Assembly (NCBI GenBank): GCA_018697195.1
Contig: CM031864.1
Span: 21,141,943-21,205,942 of the forward strand
Source: Certhia americana
Taxonomy: Eukaryota > Chordata > Aves > Passeriformes > Certhiidae
Length of the DNA: 64,000 bases
Direction: 5' to 3'
The notes under the pieces are model-generated. The model was not told the origin of the DNA. It searched no databases and worked only from the letters and a program-made list of their open reading frames with translations. Position 1 is the stretch's first letter. The number at the start of each line of letters is the position of its first letter. The position numbers were made by a program, and so were the translations under genes. Positions 1-14,800 of the stretch are shown here, in pieces.

Positions 1-3000
1 TTTGATTCTTCTGAAAAAAACTGTGAAAAAGTTATTTCCTACCTACAATAAATGAATAGATTTTAGTACTAGGCTTTAGGCAGTCAAGGCTTCTATATTG
101 TCATTATGGACTTGAGGATATTTCTTTGTGAAAGGCATGTTTTTTAGGGTAGAGAGAGAAAAAAAAATAAGATTTTCTAATGTGCTTTTACTTAAATCCT
201 TCAAGGTAGAAGAAATTGCACATTTTTAAACTTTATTTCAGAAAGAAGAGAAAACCTGTACTTTTAAAGGAGGGAAACCCTATGCCTTGAAAAATCTGCC
301 AGTCAGAAAACCTGGTAGTTGTTCACTCTGAAATACAATGAATCATTTCACTCACAAAGGAGAGTCAAGACCCATTGCAATTCACTCGTTGTCTTTAAAC
401 AGCTTTGATGATGCTTTCTGACAACATTCATACAGTTAAGTTTTTCTTCAGGAATGTCTACAGAAGGAGAATTTCAGTAATCTATTTACAAAAGCTCATG
501 ACCAAAAATACTTGCGTAGCCTATAGCATTTGCATACTCAAGGAGGAGTAGAAACAGGATCCCACAGCGTATCCAAGCAACTGAACCTAACAGGATATGG
601 ACCACAACTACAAATTATCCCTGAATATCTGGAAATTAAATTCCATAGTGAGAATTTTGTACCTTTGAACTGACGTATTCAACTCATAAAGCAAATAAAA
701 CCAAGAGCTAAAATAACCAGCTTGTTTTCTGCAAATTATCCCCTCTGTCTGAGTATTTTTCTTGTGTCTGCAAATCCCGTGGTAACGCAGGTATGGTGTT
801 TTGTGAGTTAGAGAAATTGATTGCTGCTCCCAAATAGTGAGTTTTTGTTCTTGAGATAGCAGTTAAGTTTTTCTAATATGCCACAAGCTGATGTGTTCCA
901 TGCCTGGAAATGGTGAATCCACCCCTCACATCTCCACTGGTGGATTTTCTACACAACAGGCATGGTGCTTAACAGCACTACTCTGGAATGTCTCCTTGCT
1001 AACAAAATCAGTTTGCCATCTATTCTAGTTTATTCCCTGATCTCTTGGACCAAACCACAACTGTGATGCAGACCAAAATAACCTGTGTTCAGTGTCCAAC
1101 ACAAACTATTATACTTTGTATGTGTTTATAAAATATTGTTTACACTTCATATTTCTGAAATAGTATTATTGTGATTACCTGACCTGGTCCAGAAATTTTT
1201 AACTGGCATATCATACATACTGTATTTTGGTAGTCCTCCATGAAATCCAATAAATACCTAAAGTAATCAAAAAAATACTATGAAGAAAAACATAGCCAAA
1301 GATGTCTTGATTTCTCATCAATTGAAACAATTGTACCTTTTCTAAAGAAATGGTATTTGGCACCAAATCTGCCACACCATCTCCCATGGAGTATGACTCA
1401 GGAAGCAGATCACTTTCTGGGCAGTAAATATACAAGTTTAAGAAGGCTTCAGAAAATTGTGGCCTGGTTTTTTGCTTTTATTTACTCTCCAGTTATTACT
1501 CTTCTTTGTTTTCCAATTCACTCATTCAGAATGGGTTAGTGTTTCAAACCATGCTATAATCTTTCCAAAAAGATACAAGAAAATAAGTTCTTGTGCACCT
1601 AACTTTAGGAAAAAAAACCAACTGTACATTGTGTTGACAAGACTCACTGCAGTTACTGAAAAACTACAGCAAAATTGGATTGGTTCATAATTAGTTTTTC
1701 CATACTCTACACTACCTTCTCTTCTTTGAAGTAATACAGTTTCTTATTCTGCATCTTTATAATCCATCTTATATATCTATTAAAATCAGAGCCTAATCAG
1801 AGCAAGAGAATAGTTATTCCTCGTTGGAGTGAGAATACAGTCTTCTCTACAATGCATTGCTCACACAATGAGAAGAATTCTTTGTTCTATTTGTGTGCCA
1901 TGACATTCAAAGCCACTGATTTTACTTTTGTTATTTAGATGAACAAAAAAATTATTTTCTCATTAAAATGTACATTGGGTCATGAAAATACCCTAGGTTT
2001 AAAAGTTTATATATTCTTTAATAGAAATCATGATCTACTGCTGCCTGTGAGATCACAGCTGGTTACTGTGAGGATGCTGACAGTGCTGCAAATAGAGGAT
2101 TATTACTCCAGGTGAGGAGAAAAAACTGCAGGGAGAGATAAGCTGTAATAAGGGGTAAAAATCCTGTTATTTGTGAAAAAGCTGTAGAAAAAAAAAAACA
2201 AACTAGAAGAAAATAGGCTGCCAGTAATACAGACAGAATTGTTTAATCACACAGTTTTCTACAAGGCTCGTGCAAACAAAAGAGTATCTGTGTTATGTTA
2301 AAACATCTGGGGGTTTAGAGTTAGTGACAAAGGGTCAAACTCTCTCTGTCATTGAAAAAACTTAAATTTCAGTTCATCCTGAATGGTCTCAAGATTTCAT
2401 GGCAGGAAATCACTTCTCAAGTTCAAAGAAAAATTAATTAGATTTAAGGCCGTGTCAGAAGACCACTGAGAACAAAATGTAACCGTACCTGTAATTCAGA
2501 ATAAAGCAGGATTTCTGCAAAAGATACAAAACCTGGATAGATTTACCATTTAATTATCTGGTTTATTTCTCTATCTGTATTCACCAGTTTATGTATGTAA
2601 TCATAAAGGAAATCTTAAAAGGACTAATTTCTATCTTGCTCTATTACAGCCTATGCTTGGAAAAACGCAACAAAATTTTTCTTACACTCTTTGAGTAGAA
2701 CAGAGTTATAGGTCACCTGCACTGACTCCTGATTATATCATCCAATCTGATGATCCACCAATCTAGAGAGATTGTAAAGGTAGTATTTTAAATTCACTGT
2801 CACTTCTGAGCAGATGATTATCACATAGAAGGACCTAAACTTCCCCAAGGGCAATGCAACAGATCATCTGCATCCATGCAATGCATCATTTTCCCTAGGG
2901 ACATAGAGTGATTGATCGATTGATTAACTGTAGTTATTAAACCAGAATATCCACCTCTGCCTTGTCACATCTCATTTACAACCTGTTTTTTGTCATAGGC

Positions 3001-6000
3001 AAAACCATTTTATATAAATCTTTGTTTCAAACATGTATTTTTGTTGTGGATGGAAGAATAAAAGCCAAAAGATAAATCACAGCAGCAGAATCCAAGGTAA
3101 AAAAATGGAAGAAATTTTAGATGTAATTAACTGTGTTCATAGTATCAGTCACAAATTATGTGGATAATAATTGCTATTGAAATCTGTGACAGCAGAATGA
3201 AATCACCATTTTCTGGGAATGTGATAGCGCAAAAGATCAAACTATACTTCAACAACATATTACAGTTGTGTCCTGCATGGCCACTAAACAGATGTTATCT
3301 CCCCATCAGTGTGACCAGCTGAGATCTTAATGCACTTCTTTCCTTTAATAAATGTTCTGAGGCTGAAAGGATCAGTACCAAACACCATACTGAGAAGCAG
3401 CTAAAGAGCAAACTTGTCTCTACTATTATTTCACTTCCCCTGTTCCCATTTTCCCAATTTCTTCTTTCGCCTTGGTTTCTTATATCCATCACAATTCATT
3501 GCCTCTTGTCCCACTTCTCATACAAATCCTTACTTAAAGATTTCCTCCATGAAGCTCAGGAACAGAAGTCCTTTTCAGCACACACTGCTCCATTCATAAA
3601 CAGTTATTTGTGATAATTACACAGATAGAGGTTTCCTTCAGGTTTGTCATCAGGGTGTGGTTCTGCTGGTTTTGTGTCCTTTTCTGTTCACACGTGATCT
3701 TGGCAGTCAAACTCACTTTTCATTCAATAAAACCAGCGAGAAATATTCCCTTGAACTTTTAAGATTGTTCAAGATTTGATTGCTTTTGCTGTTGAACACA
3801 GCAATAGCAGAAAAAGGTGGGCCCAAAGCTCACTGATGAGTGGGAAATTTCTAATGTTGTCAAATCACCTTTACATCAATCTCTGTTTAACCAGGCCTTC
3901 CTCCCACACAGTGTCTGAAGTGACTTGAAGCTGTGCCATGTTTTTGATAGGCTCACAAGTTTTCACTTGTGAGATTTCATGGAGGTGACAAATTTTTATG
4001 GGTATTGTTTACTTTGAAATTTTGACAACACATTCCAATGTCCCATCCACATATTCTAACTACCTTAACAGATAAAGATAAATGAACTAATTTACACTGA
4101 ATCCATAAGTTGGGAGTCCTTCCTAACAATGAGAGGCTTTTTAGTGTCTATCAATTAAAATCACCCTTTTCACACAATTATGCATGTAAGAGTCAATGTG
4201 TGAATTACTACCAGCAGCCTAAAAAATCTCAATTACAAAGACAGCCCTCTCCTGCTAGCCATTAGTGATGAGAGCATCATGGAAAAATGAAATTATTTGA
4301 AAGACTAGTAAGTATCAAACACAGTCCAGATATTTTAACCTTAGTCAAAGCCCACATAAGTAAACCTAAAATCCAATTCATCATTACTTTATGTTAATTT
4401 GCTGACATGGCAAAGCCCACTGTAACCACTCCTCCTTTCAATCAGAAAAAAGTTGCCAAACTATTAGTCTTGAAAAACCAAACACCTCACCTTATTTTCT
4501 GAGTCTTTATAAACAGACACAGATACTACTGTAACAGAGAACTCTAGTTTTACATTCTCCCAGAATCATCAACCACGTCAAAACAAACAGTTTTCTTTTC
4601 CACTTGATAACAGGAAATAGTCCCACACAGGCCACATGAACAATGTTCTCATCACGCAGTGATTTAAAAAAAAAAAAAAATTAAAATCATTGCATACAAC
4701 CACAACTACGTAAACTGCGTCATTGCTCCAGGACAGAACCAGTTTACCTCAGCTTCACCAGCAGAGTGTAGTAGCCTGCAAGAAGAAAGAAAATACTTTA
4801 TCTTTGAAAGTTCCTTTTTCATTCAGGCTCAGAAAATAAAAACAAACAAAACTAAAAAAAAAAGATAACATACTCCAGACTATTTTACTCCAAGCAATAC
4901 TATAAGCAACGAGTCTCCAGAGGGATTAGGATGTTTATACTAATTGTATTTAACACTTTAATGCTTTATAAATAAGCCATGGGGCAACTGAATCAACTTG
5001 TGAAATTACGATGCTTAGGATATATTCCCAAAAGAATAAACATTCGAGTTTGGCAAGTTCTTTACTTCCATTGCCTGAGGCACCAATAGGTTTATCTTTC
5101 ACATGGCTGGAGTTGGAATTTCTCAATATCCTGCAAAGCTCATGATGCCCTTCAAGAAACAAAATCAACCTGCTCTTGCAAAGTAAATTTTCCCAATGCA
5201 AAAAAATGAAATGAAAAACCATTTTTTTTCTTCTTTTGAAATTGTAGGGAGTAAAAAAAAAACAAACCACTGTTTAAATTGGGGTAAAAATCCAGGCTAT
5301 GAAGGAGGGGGTGGCTGAGTGTAAATCTGTATTAACCTACAGACTTGATTCACCTTTGCAGACAAAATCCTTTAGGTGATACAGAGCTCTATCAAGGAAG
5401 AGAATATTAACCAAGGGGATAGATTAAAACAGAATTATGCAAACAAGATGGCTAACAGTTTCTTTGGAAGTAGAAGAAAGACATCTCAGACACAGTAATT
5501 AGACAAAAACAAGCAACATCAACAAATAAGCATAAAGCTAATAATACCCACAACTTACAGTCCGTAAGTGTCATGGTGAGAAGAGCATAAATTAATACAC
5601 GGTGGATGAAGGATTTGGGTGAGACCAAGCTATGTCTTCATAACCAATCTGGGGACTTGTAATCAAGGGGATCTTTTTCCTGGAAAGATCAAATAAGGGT
5701 TTGGTTTTTTTATTCCATTTTGTGAGGGAACAAAACAGTTAACAATTGGGCAGAACAGCTACTCAGCTTCTTCACTGATGAATACCCTGGAGCTAGCAAC
5801 ATCATCTGTGCACTTATCAATAAACTAAATAGTTTATCGCAGTCCCTGGAAGCAGAGCTGTGCTGTGTGTGCCTGTGCAGCTCCTGGGACAGCACTCTCA
5901 CACTGTAATGTGGTTCAGCAGCAGCAGTAAAGACAGAACATGTGGAAACTGACTGTGAGCTAAAGGCTTCAAAATCATTCCAGCAGTGAGAGGTTACAAT

Positions 6001-8828
6001 TTGAGAGATCTCTTCCCTCCCCTTTCCTCCGCTCCCCCTCCCCCCAATAACTAAAGGGGTTACAGCTCAAGAGATGCTAAAAGATCCTTTCAGACAGAGC
6101 AGTTTGGGAGATTTTGTTTGATTCCAAAACGTTCATAATACTACAGGCTGCTAAAAGGAAAGGGGTGATTCATGTCAGCAGATGTCCCTCAGAAATCAGT
6201 TACTAGAAAAAGAAAAACAAGGAAAACTTCAGATGCATATGAGTTGCCTTTTCCCAAAATTAGTGTTTTCCTCCCTAGTATCAACAAATATCCCCCAACA
6301 TAAAGAATTTCTGGTCCAGTGCCTGGTTATTTCCCCATCTTCCCTGCCATGCCTATTTCAGTAAGGTTGATTCTTCACTTCTCAAGCCAAACAAGGGACA
6401 GTGACAAGAAGATAAGAAACATGCAATATGGAATGTCACTTACTTTTGAGGGTTGATTGTCAGCTCAAGAAATAGGGCAGAATGGCGAGAGATGCTTTGA
6501 AGCAGAGATTTTTCTTACTCCAGTGGATCAAGAATTCACTCACTGTTTGATTGTCCTTTCAAGAAAGGATCCTCTAAAGAGAAGGATCCTATTAGAAAGA
6601 GTGGAAGTTTAAAATAATTAAGCAAGAAGGCACCTCACTTTATTCGTGAACATGTTAAAAAGTCCTTACGCAAAGTCCAATTGCTTGATTTTACAAACCA
6701 AGTAAAGAAATATGGAGATTCCATGTTTATTTATCTTTTTTAAACAACAATGGATTTGTTATTAAGTACCCAACAGAGTAGATGAGATAAGAGGTAATAG
6801 CTTCCCTATGATTCTTCTTAGAATGCATTTTAGCTGGAAGAGAACAAAAATAGAGGCAGAGTCACAGATGGGAGATTGTGTTTTTCAGAGTCATTGGTCC
6901 AAGCTGATTTAGTGTCAATTATTTTGTTATGTTGAGGTTCTGGACAGAATTCAGATCTGAGCAAATTATGCCTATCCCACATCCCCTGTCTTACTGATTG
7001 CTGGAAAAAGATGCAGAGTGGAAATAACATGACCTAATAAAATTCTGAAAGGAATAAGGGAGAAGGGCAATATCTAGTAGAACTAAAAAAAACCTGTAAA
7101 AATTAATTCAGTGGCTGGGGAATGTTTAAACACTGTTTGGCCCTAATGCACAGATAAATAATCAGTGAAATAAACTAGAATTTAGTCACAAGTAATGACA
7201 GAAATATGTAACACTCAGCACAGCCTTCTTCCGAGCTTCAGCCACTGGTAAAGCCACTGGTTCATGTTAACTGGTAAAGAAATTTGAGAAGTTTCCTTTA
7301 TTGTGGGTTTTGGGGGGGAAGGTTTGCCGCAGCAGGTCCCTCCTCAGAATTCCTTGGAAAGACAGCTTCTCCACATATCACTGGACAAGTACACCGGTGA
7401 TTCTCTGGGCCTACAGCAATGAAACACCTAACCTGTCTCGAGTTCTGTGCAAAAATTTCACATGACTCTAAAGTTTCACATCTCTCTAAAACTGCCTTCA
7501 AACTATCACAGGTCCACATAGTGTGAAGTAGTTGCATTTCTCTAACATAAACTAATAATTACCTAAGAAAATATCACGAATAATGAGAAGACAAATGGTA
7601 TTCATGGCATTCCTACTTGGAGAGTCAGGACTATGTGTGCTCCTCAGTGTCTGAAACTTGTCTTCTTTTGCTGTCAGATATTCAGAATACTATAATACTG
7701 CCTTGTAATAACAGAAGGCAATTCTGTTTGATGAACTTCTTTCATTCAAAATAAATTAATTGGATATCAAAGCTTACAATACAATATTTTCTTTTAGAAA
7801 TACTTCCTGCTCTTTTTTGGTTCTGTGTTTCCCATCTAGTTTGAAATAAGCTTGAACATCTCAGGTCTATAGATAATTATATAGGTGAAAAGAGTTACAG
7901 TAATTGCTTTGTTATAGTTTTACTGCTGGCAACCAAGGAATTTTTTAAATTATATTTGTAAATCTTAACTCTTTAAGGATTGAATAAGCACTATTACAAG
8001 TACCTAATTTGAATGAGTGGCTACAGAAGAACCTTGGGTTAGCAGAGAGCAGTGCAAAGTAAATAATGTTCCCACACCTGGCTCAAAGCCTCCCTCCCTA
8101 CTTACTTTCTCACTACTGCTTGTGAAAAGCAGCAACAGTAAATAACTTTCCAAAACCAGCTTCCTTGCTTGCCTGAATTGGAGAAAACATGCTGATCCTT
8201 ACAAGAAAAACATAATGCAACACATATCACTAACCCACAAGTTTCTGCAGAAGTTCAGAGAGAAGGAGAAAGAACACCTGGGAAATGTTGGATGGGCTGA
8301 TACCTTTATTTATGAGGGTGACTCACACCTATGGAAAGTTATATACACCCTCATCAAAATCATTCTCTTAAGAAGAACATACAAAATGGAGCTTCAGATG
8401 GCTTCCTCAGTGCCTTAAAAAGCACTTTTCCTACATTACTGTTCATTTAAGTGCATCCAGACATGCTGATAACAAATACATTGTGTACATGTTTCAAATA
8501 AATGACACAGCCAGACCATACATTGCTTGACAATATATCTGTTTTAAGAAGCACTTGGTAAACTGCTGCTTTCCCAGAGCATTTGATTGTTACAGACATG
8601 CTCCCTGCTTTCTAAAATATTAATAAGTGTCACAATTGATATTAAAATGGAATATTACTTGCTTTCTATAACTATCACTGTCAACACTAGTGGTTTTTAA
8701 CATTATAACAAAGCTCTTTCATCACTGAGGTAAATGCCTCTCTAATTACATATGCCAGGATTTTCCCTATTAAAACACATACTTTAGGATGATTTCTGTT
8801 TGCAGGAGTGCCTGAAAATAACCTGTCC

Positions 8829-8847
8829 TTTTTTTTTTTTTTTTTTT
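8829..8847. repeat. T19 homopolymer run
   Basis: This is an uninterrupted run of 19 T. It could be the reverse-strand poly(A) tail of a short retroposed sequence, but the flanks show no recognisable retroposon. Confidence 0.9.
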
Positions 8848-11800
8848 ATTGGTGGAATGGGATGCTCTTTGCTAACAATTCGTGAGAGAGCAGCAATTAC
8901 TACCTATAGGGTTTTTGTTCTCCCAAACCCAAAATATCTCTCTTCTGATGCATCGCAGATAAACTACTGCTGGGAATCTATTTAAGTATGATTTAAAAAA
9001 GGAACTGGAAAAGAAAAAAATGGGTAAACATGGCAGACTGTGCATTTATGGTACTTATAAGATGATCTTATCCTCACTGCAATACAGCCATTACATGGAT
9101 TATGCCTGAAGTGAGGCAACAAAGTCTGTTTCAGAACTGTATTATCTAAAGTACCATAAGGGCATTTTCCTCCTTTTACAACTGGTGATGAAAATGGCTG
9201 AAATTATTTTTTCTCTACATATACACCCAGATAATGTGTCATTTATCTGCATGTATTTAATATTCCAAGAAGATGTTAACTGCAGTTTAATATATGATGA
9301 TGCTTTAATCTATGTTAAATATTCTAATAAACCTACAGTCTAGATCTGTGGGACAGACAGATCAGCATTTAATTACACAGTAACCCTACATGGCATTCAG
9401 TCTTAAAACACACAGACAGAAAGAGGGGACTAAGATTTAACCAAGTATGTGTTATATATTAAAACTATCACTAAAATACAAAGTTGGGCTATAATACACA
9501 ACCTCCAACTGCATCAGATACAGAAAAAAGACTTAGTAAAAGATAAGCGTGGATATAAATTAAACAAATTATTCTAAATATATGGCATATTGACAGCATT
9601 GATTCTTTTCATATGTTTATATTTTTTTAAACTGTATTTTAATAACAGTTAAGAGTATTTCCAGCACTGAAATTAACTTTTTATGGCTATATATTGAAAA
9701 TGTGAGATCAAATGTAAAACTCTTATGTATTACAGCACTTGGTGAACAATCAGGTTCATAATATGGCCCACTGGTTCTGGGCTTTTTATGTTCTATAATC
9801 TTGAGACAAGAATGGGGTTGAGACACAGGAGTAAGGAATAGTTATTCACAGCACTTCAGCCTAGTCTCCAAAACTGTAAGAATGCCATTTCAGCACACAG
9901 CACACCATGCTTTGACATGTCTTAACTCCTCTGAAAACACTCAAGTCATGAAAGCATTTTACAGGAAATCTTAGATGAAGCAAGGGAGAGATGAACAATT
10001 AAATGAAACTGTTCAGCACATGGAATGCATTCTGGGCCAGTGGCATTCTGGCTTCTTCCTGAATCTACAGTTCTCTCCTGGGTTACCTGAGCCATACAAC
10101 TCAGCCATGATCATGTTTTAGAGATAGCAAAATTAACCGAATAAAGGTGCTGACTGAGGCAGCATAGCCAGAGAGAGTTTTTAAAAAAACAACAAGAAAC
10201 AAACCAAACAAAAAAAATCCAAACAACTTTACCCTCTCCTATTAAAAATATGTTCTAAAAAACTATTTAGTGTAAAACTGTTATTTTACTTTATTATTTT
10301 AATTTATTTAAAATTGTTATATACTTAGTGTAAAATTGGGGGTTTTTAAAAATTTTTTATAATGAGAACAGGAAAAGAGTAACTATAAACAGAATTCCTC
10401 AGCTTTGTGAGCTGATGTTTTGCTTTCTGGAATGGTCACATGAGGGTGGATTTAAGTCATCCCTCATTATCAGATGGTCTGTGATGCACAGCATGTAGGG
10501 CAGCACAGAGATAGGTTCAAAAAAACCAACTCAAAACAAACAACAATGCAACAATAATGGCAGAAAACCACCAAACCCACCAGAATTGCAATAACATGCC
10601 AGTGTACAGCCTGAGGAGGAAAGCTAAAATTAAAATGGATTGAGAAACCAGTACATTTCACACCCATGAGTTCCTCAGCTTTCTGTTACAATGCTTCTAT
10701 AGATAAAATAATTTCCAGTGTAGTCCAATTGCAGAAAGACCAATATATTTTTAATTATTTGCTGAAATGGAAGATTCATGTTGAGGTGAAGAGATAATAA
10801 TTAAAACAGAGTTATTTGGAGGTCAGGCAGAGGTAATCAAGTAGGAAGATGATGCTACTTTCACCTTCTATTGCATAAAGCCCACACTGCTATAACACTT
10901 TCACCTGATGGACCAAGGCATTCTCTCTCTAATAGACTACCTTTATTTTTTATTCTATTCATGGCTGAAAAAGAAAACTCCAACTTCTTCAAATTGTTTC
11001 AGGATGATTAAGACCCTGAACACCAGAAACAAGACTAGAATGTGAAGCATCACTAGAGATGCAATTAAGTGTTGACATTACTAAGCCTTCAGGAACTGGG
11101 GAACCCCAACTCATCTAAAAACCCCTCTTCTCACATAGGCTACAGCAAAATTATCAGAAGGAACTCACACAATCTATGGTGTTTTCCCTGCTGACAAAGT
11201 AGAGGGTAATTCATTTTGAAAGAGGGACAGCTGTATTCAGAGCTAAACCTCCTGTATCACAGAAAAGTCTGGAGAGGGGGCAAGAGAGTCAAGGGAATCT
11301 GCTCTTTTCTATTTGCACTCTAAACTGAGTTTGTAGACTAAGAATAAACCAAGGGGAAAGGACAATAACTTGCCAATGAATTTACTGCTCATTAGCAGGA
11401 GTTTTTACAGATTCCTATATTTTATTCCCTAAAGAATACAGGTTACATACACAGCCCAAAATATCTGCAGTTTTAGCCTCACAAAAGATGAAGTCACCTA
11501 ATCATATCTGCAAAGAATGAGTGTCCTTGCCATACAGTGCTATACTGAAAAAGAACAAAAAAACATAAAAATAAATTCTGTGACTATTAACTGGTAAGTG
11601 CCATCTCCCATCATTAAATCGAAAGTTAGCCTGTAACAATGGCTCACACCAAGCACAAAAGCTCAGTGCAGCACAGTGAGCAGAGCTGCCTGCAGCAGAC
11701 ATGGGAAACCTGGCAAAGGGAAAAGGCTGGAACCAAGTGGCTGCTCTGCCACTCTTCACTGATGGATGAGGAGAGGCTTCATTGGCAGCACCCTGTCTGA

Positions 11801-14800
11801 AAACAGCCTCTCTCCAAAAAGATAAGAAAAACACTATCCTTTAAAAATACAAACAAACAAAAGCCCCAAACAAAATAACAAAACAAAGCAAAAAAACACA
11901 GCCAGATGAGACAAAAGTTTCTTGAGCATACTTCTGGTCAATATTTCTATAGAGAAAATGACCAAGCAGATGAGTATAGAGAATTAAAAAATACACTTTC
12001 TCTCCTGAAGGAGGCTGTCATTATTTGGAGACAATTGTACTGCCATCATCCCACTGGCAAAACAGAGAAATTTAAGACACAGACTACAGGAAAGGAAGGT
12101 AGTAATGGGTTTTATCTGCATGTTTGAGCACCTCAGCCTCTACTATAAATTAATTTTCTTTGAACATCCATTAGAAGAGAAATAGTGTGCCTGCTGTTTC
12201 TCTTTATTTAGGAGAATAGGCACAACACCTTTGCTTTGAGACTCTCACTCCTGGCTACTGTCACAACCCTCATGAGTGTGCTTGGCATGTAGGGCCCTAC
12301 ACACTTCAACTTTTCCTTCCAAGTGCTGTTTGAAGTAGCCTGGTTTGTAAGCACAGAACAGATTTCACTTCAGCAATAGCCAGAGGTCAGTGGGGTGTTG
12401 AGGCTAGATAAGGCTACATATGAAGGAGATTTCTCTCTTCATTTATTTCATTTCACAGTTGAATTGAATTTTCTGATTAATTACAGAATAATTGAAAGGA
12501 ATGAAAAACAAAGAAATCCTGTCTCAAGTTCATTTTTAGATAATAATGTTACTTGACTCTAGGAATGCAGCTCTGATGTTTTCCGTTAGCATTGTACGTG
12601 GCAACAGTGACCAACTAAAATTTAAAATAGCCAGGTAATCTTATATCATTTTTCCAAAGATACTGAAAAGTGTTTTGTATAAATTTGAGCAATGTGGAGA
12701 TAACCTGGTGATGCTTGAGTAATAATGGACTATATTTAAAGGGAGTTCTTGAACAATGAGATCCCAGATATGCTATTATCTTTACTTTCCAATAATTTGG
12801 CTCCATTATTCCACTACTGCAAGTGGATCATTTTCATGAACTCATTTGCATCACAAATCTAAATCTTTTCTAGTTAAAGCTTTCATGTATCACTTTTGAT
12901 TTATTAAAATGTTTTCTAAGAAAAAGCAAAACAAATTTACCTAGTGTTCGGAATTACAAAAACAATATATTCAACCTACAAATCTCAGATGAGGGTAGTT
13001 CTCAATGAACTGAGATAGGCATTTTGAAAATCTCTTAAAAGATTTTCACATTTAAAAACACTTCACAGTCAAATCTAATGGCTCATGTTCACCAAAGAGA
13101 GCAGCGTCACAATCCATGCTGTCTCTGCAAATTCCTGAAGGTTACTCCTTATCCTGTCACTGCTACCCTTTGATAGGGCCTTCTACAACTGAGAAAGGTA
13201 TTTCCTAAATCTACTGTAACCATTCTAGAATGAGTATAATGCTTATATTGGAATTAATTCTATATTGTAAACACAGAGAATGTTTAGAATGTTACCAAGA
13301 ATGATATACCCAGTATTTTAGTAAGTATACACATTACTAAGTGTTTACCTGCTCATTCCTATATCTCATAGCATGGACTTTGTGTAAACCAGGAGATAAT
13401 AATAAATGATGAGCCCACAGGACATTGAAGATCTGAGCTACAGGGTGCTAAATCAAGGGTAGACACAGACCTTGATTCTGCCATATTCTCATGAAGGAGG
13501 GAAAAATGCACCAATGTTTCAGCATTCACTGGAAGAGCAAACTCCTCCAAATGCTCACCTGCCCCACAAGAGAACTGCACTGACTGCCCACTGAGCTCCC
13601 AGCTGCTTCTGCCCCCCGACTTGCCTTTTCCAAAGTCCTGAGTTCTTACAGTATGTACAAGAAAAAAAGCCTTGAGATCCTGGTAGCCCTCCATGCAATA
13701 ACTAAAGCACTTCCCAAACTCCAAGATTTAAAAGGAAGCACCACTACTGAGTAGCTCCCCTAATAAAACCCATTAACACAAATCTCCCTCTGCCCAGGAG
13801 GTTATTTGTTACAGCACTGACAACTGACTGACAGTTTCACTGCAATATATTTTTCTAAGCTACACAACAGCAAAGACACAGCTTAGCACACAAACCCAAA
13901 AGCCAGGAGAACTCAACAAACAAGCCAGGCACATCGTCACAAATCAAGAAACAAGGAAGGGCAAAGCCTGGGAGCTTGCAAGGGAACAGGACAAGCAGGG
14001 AGAGGAGCTCAGCCCTCTGAATTCCTGGCTCATTCATCTTCCAGTTCCTGTTTGTGAAAATGTGCCCTCAGAATCAGGGGGAAGGAAGAGCTGCAGATAG
14101 CATCTTTGACAGCCAGGCTCTTTGCAGCTGACTCACAGGCAAGAGGGCAGAAATCAGAGCTGAGCGGGTGAATGCTGCTGGGTTGTGACACACAAATACA
14201 ACTAAAAATGGATGGATGTAACATTAGAACTTCTCGGAAAATTTCAATATCTGCAGTTGTTTTCATCCAACTTACCTTGCAGCTATTGCATCTTAAATAT
14301 TGTGGTACTAACAACCTGAGAGTGAGAATGATTACCAGCGCACTGAAACTAACTTCATCCATTTCCCTGTCTAAACAAAGTGCAATGCAAAAAAGGTAAT
14401 CAAACAAACAACCTTAACTGTGAAAACAAAATTGGATTTTTAAAATACTGCCATTTTTATTAATATGAGGTGATATTACTGAGCTGAAGATTGCCCTTTC
14501 ATTTACAACAAATGTGTTTGTTCAAGTTAACACTCGCTGTTTAACTGAACGAAGAATTGTTAAAAAAAGTCTTCTGTGTTTCAGACAAAAGCTATTTTTT
14601 ACAATGAAGTCATAAAACCCCATGAAAGAAGTTTACAATGGGAACATTGACATCCCCTTAACTGCAGCAGCACCAGCTAAGGCAAATGTAATGGGGAAAA
14701 AATTTCAAAGATTAGAATCAAAGCGTTTTATCAAGGTTGTTCATCCTATTGCAATCTCCACTTCTACAAACCTTTTAATGCAGAAAGTCACCTGCTGGAC

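Noticed and set aside
241..323. Plus-strand segment after TTTATTTCAG with an open frame
   Set aside because: The donor is weak and the Lys-rich peptide is not recognisable.
2059..2111. Plus-strand 53-nt exon-like segment ending CCAG|GTGAGG
   Set aside because: The acceptor has a poor pyrimidine tract and no partner exon or protein match is known.
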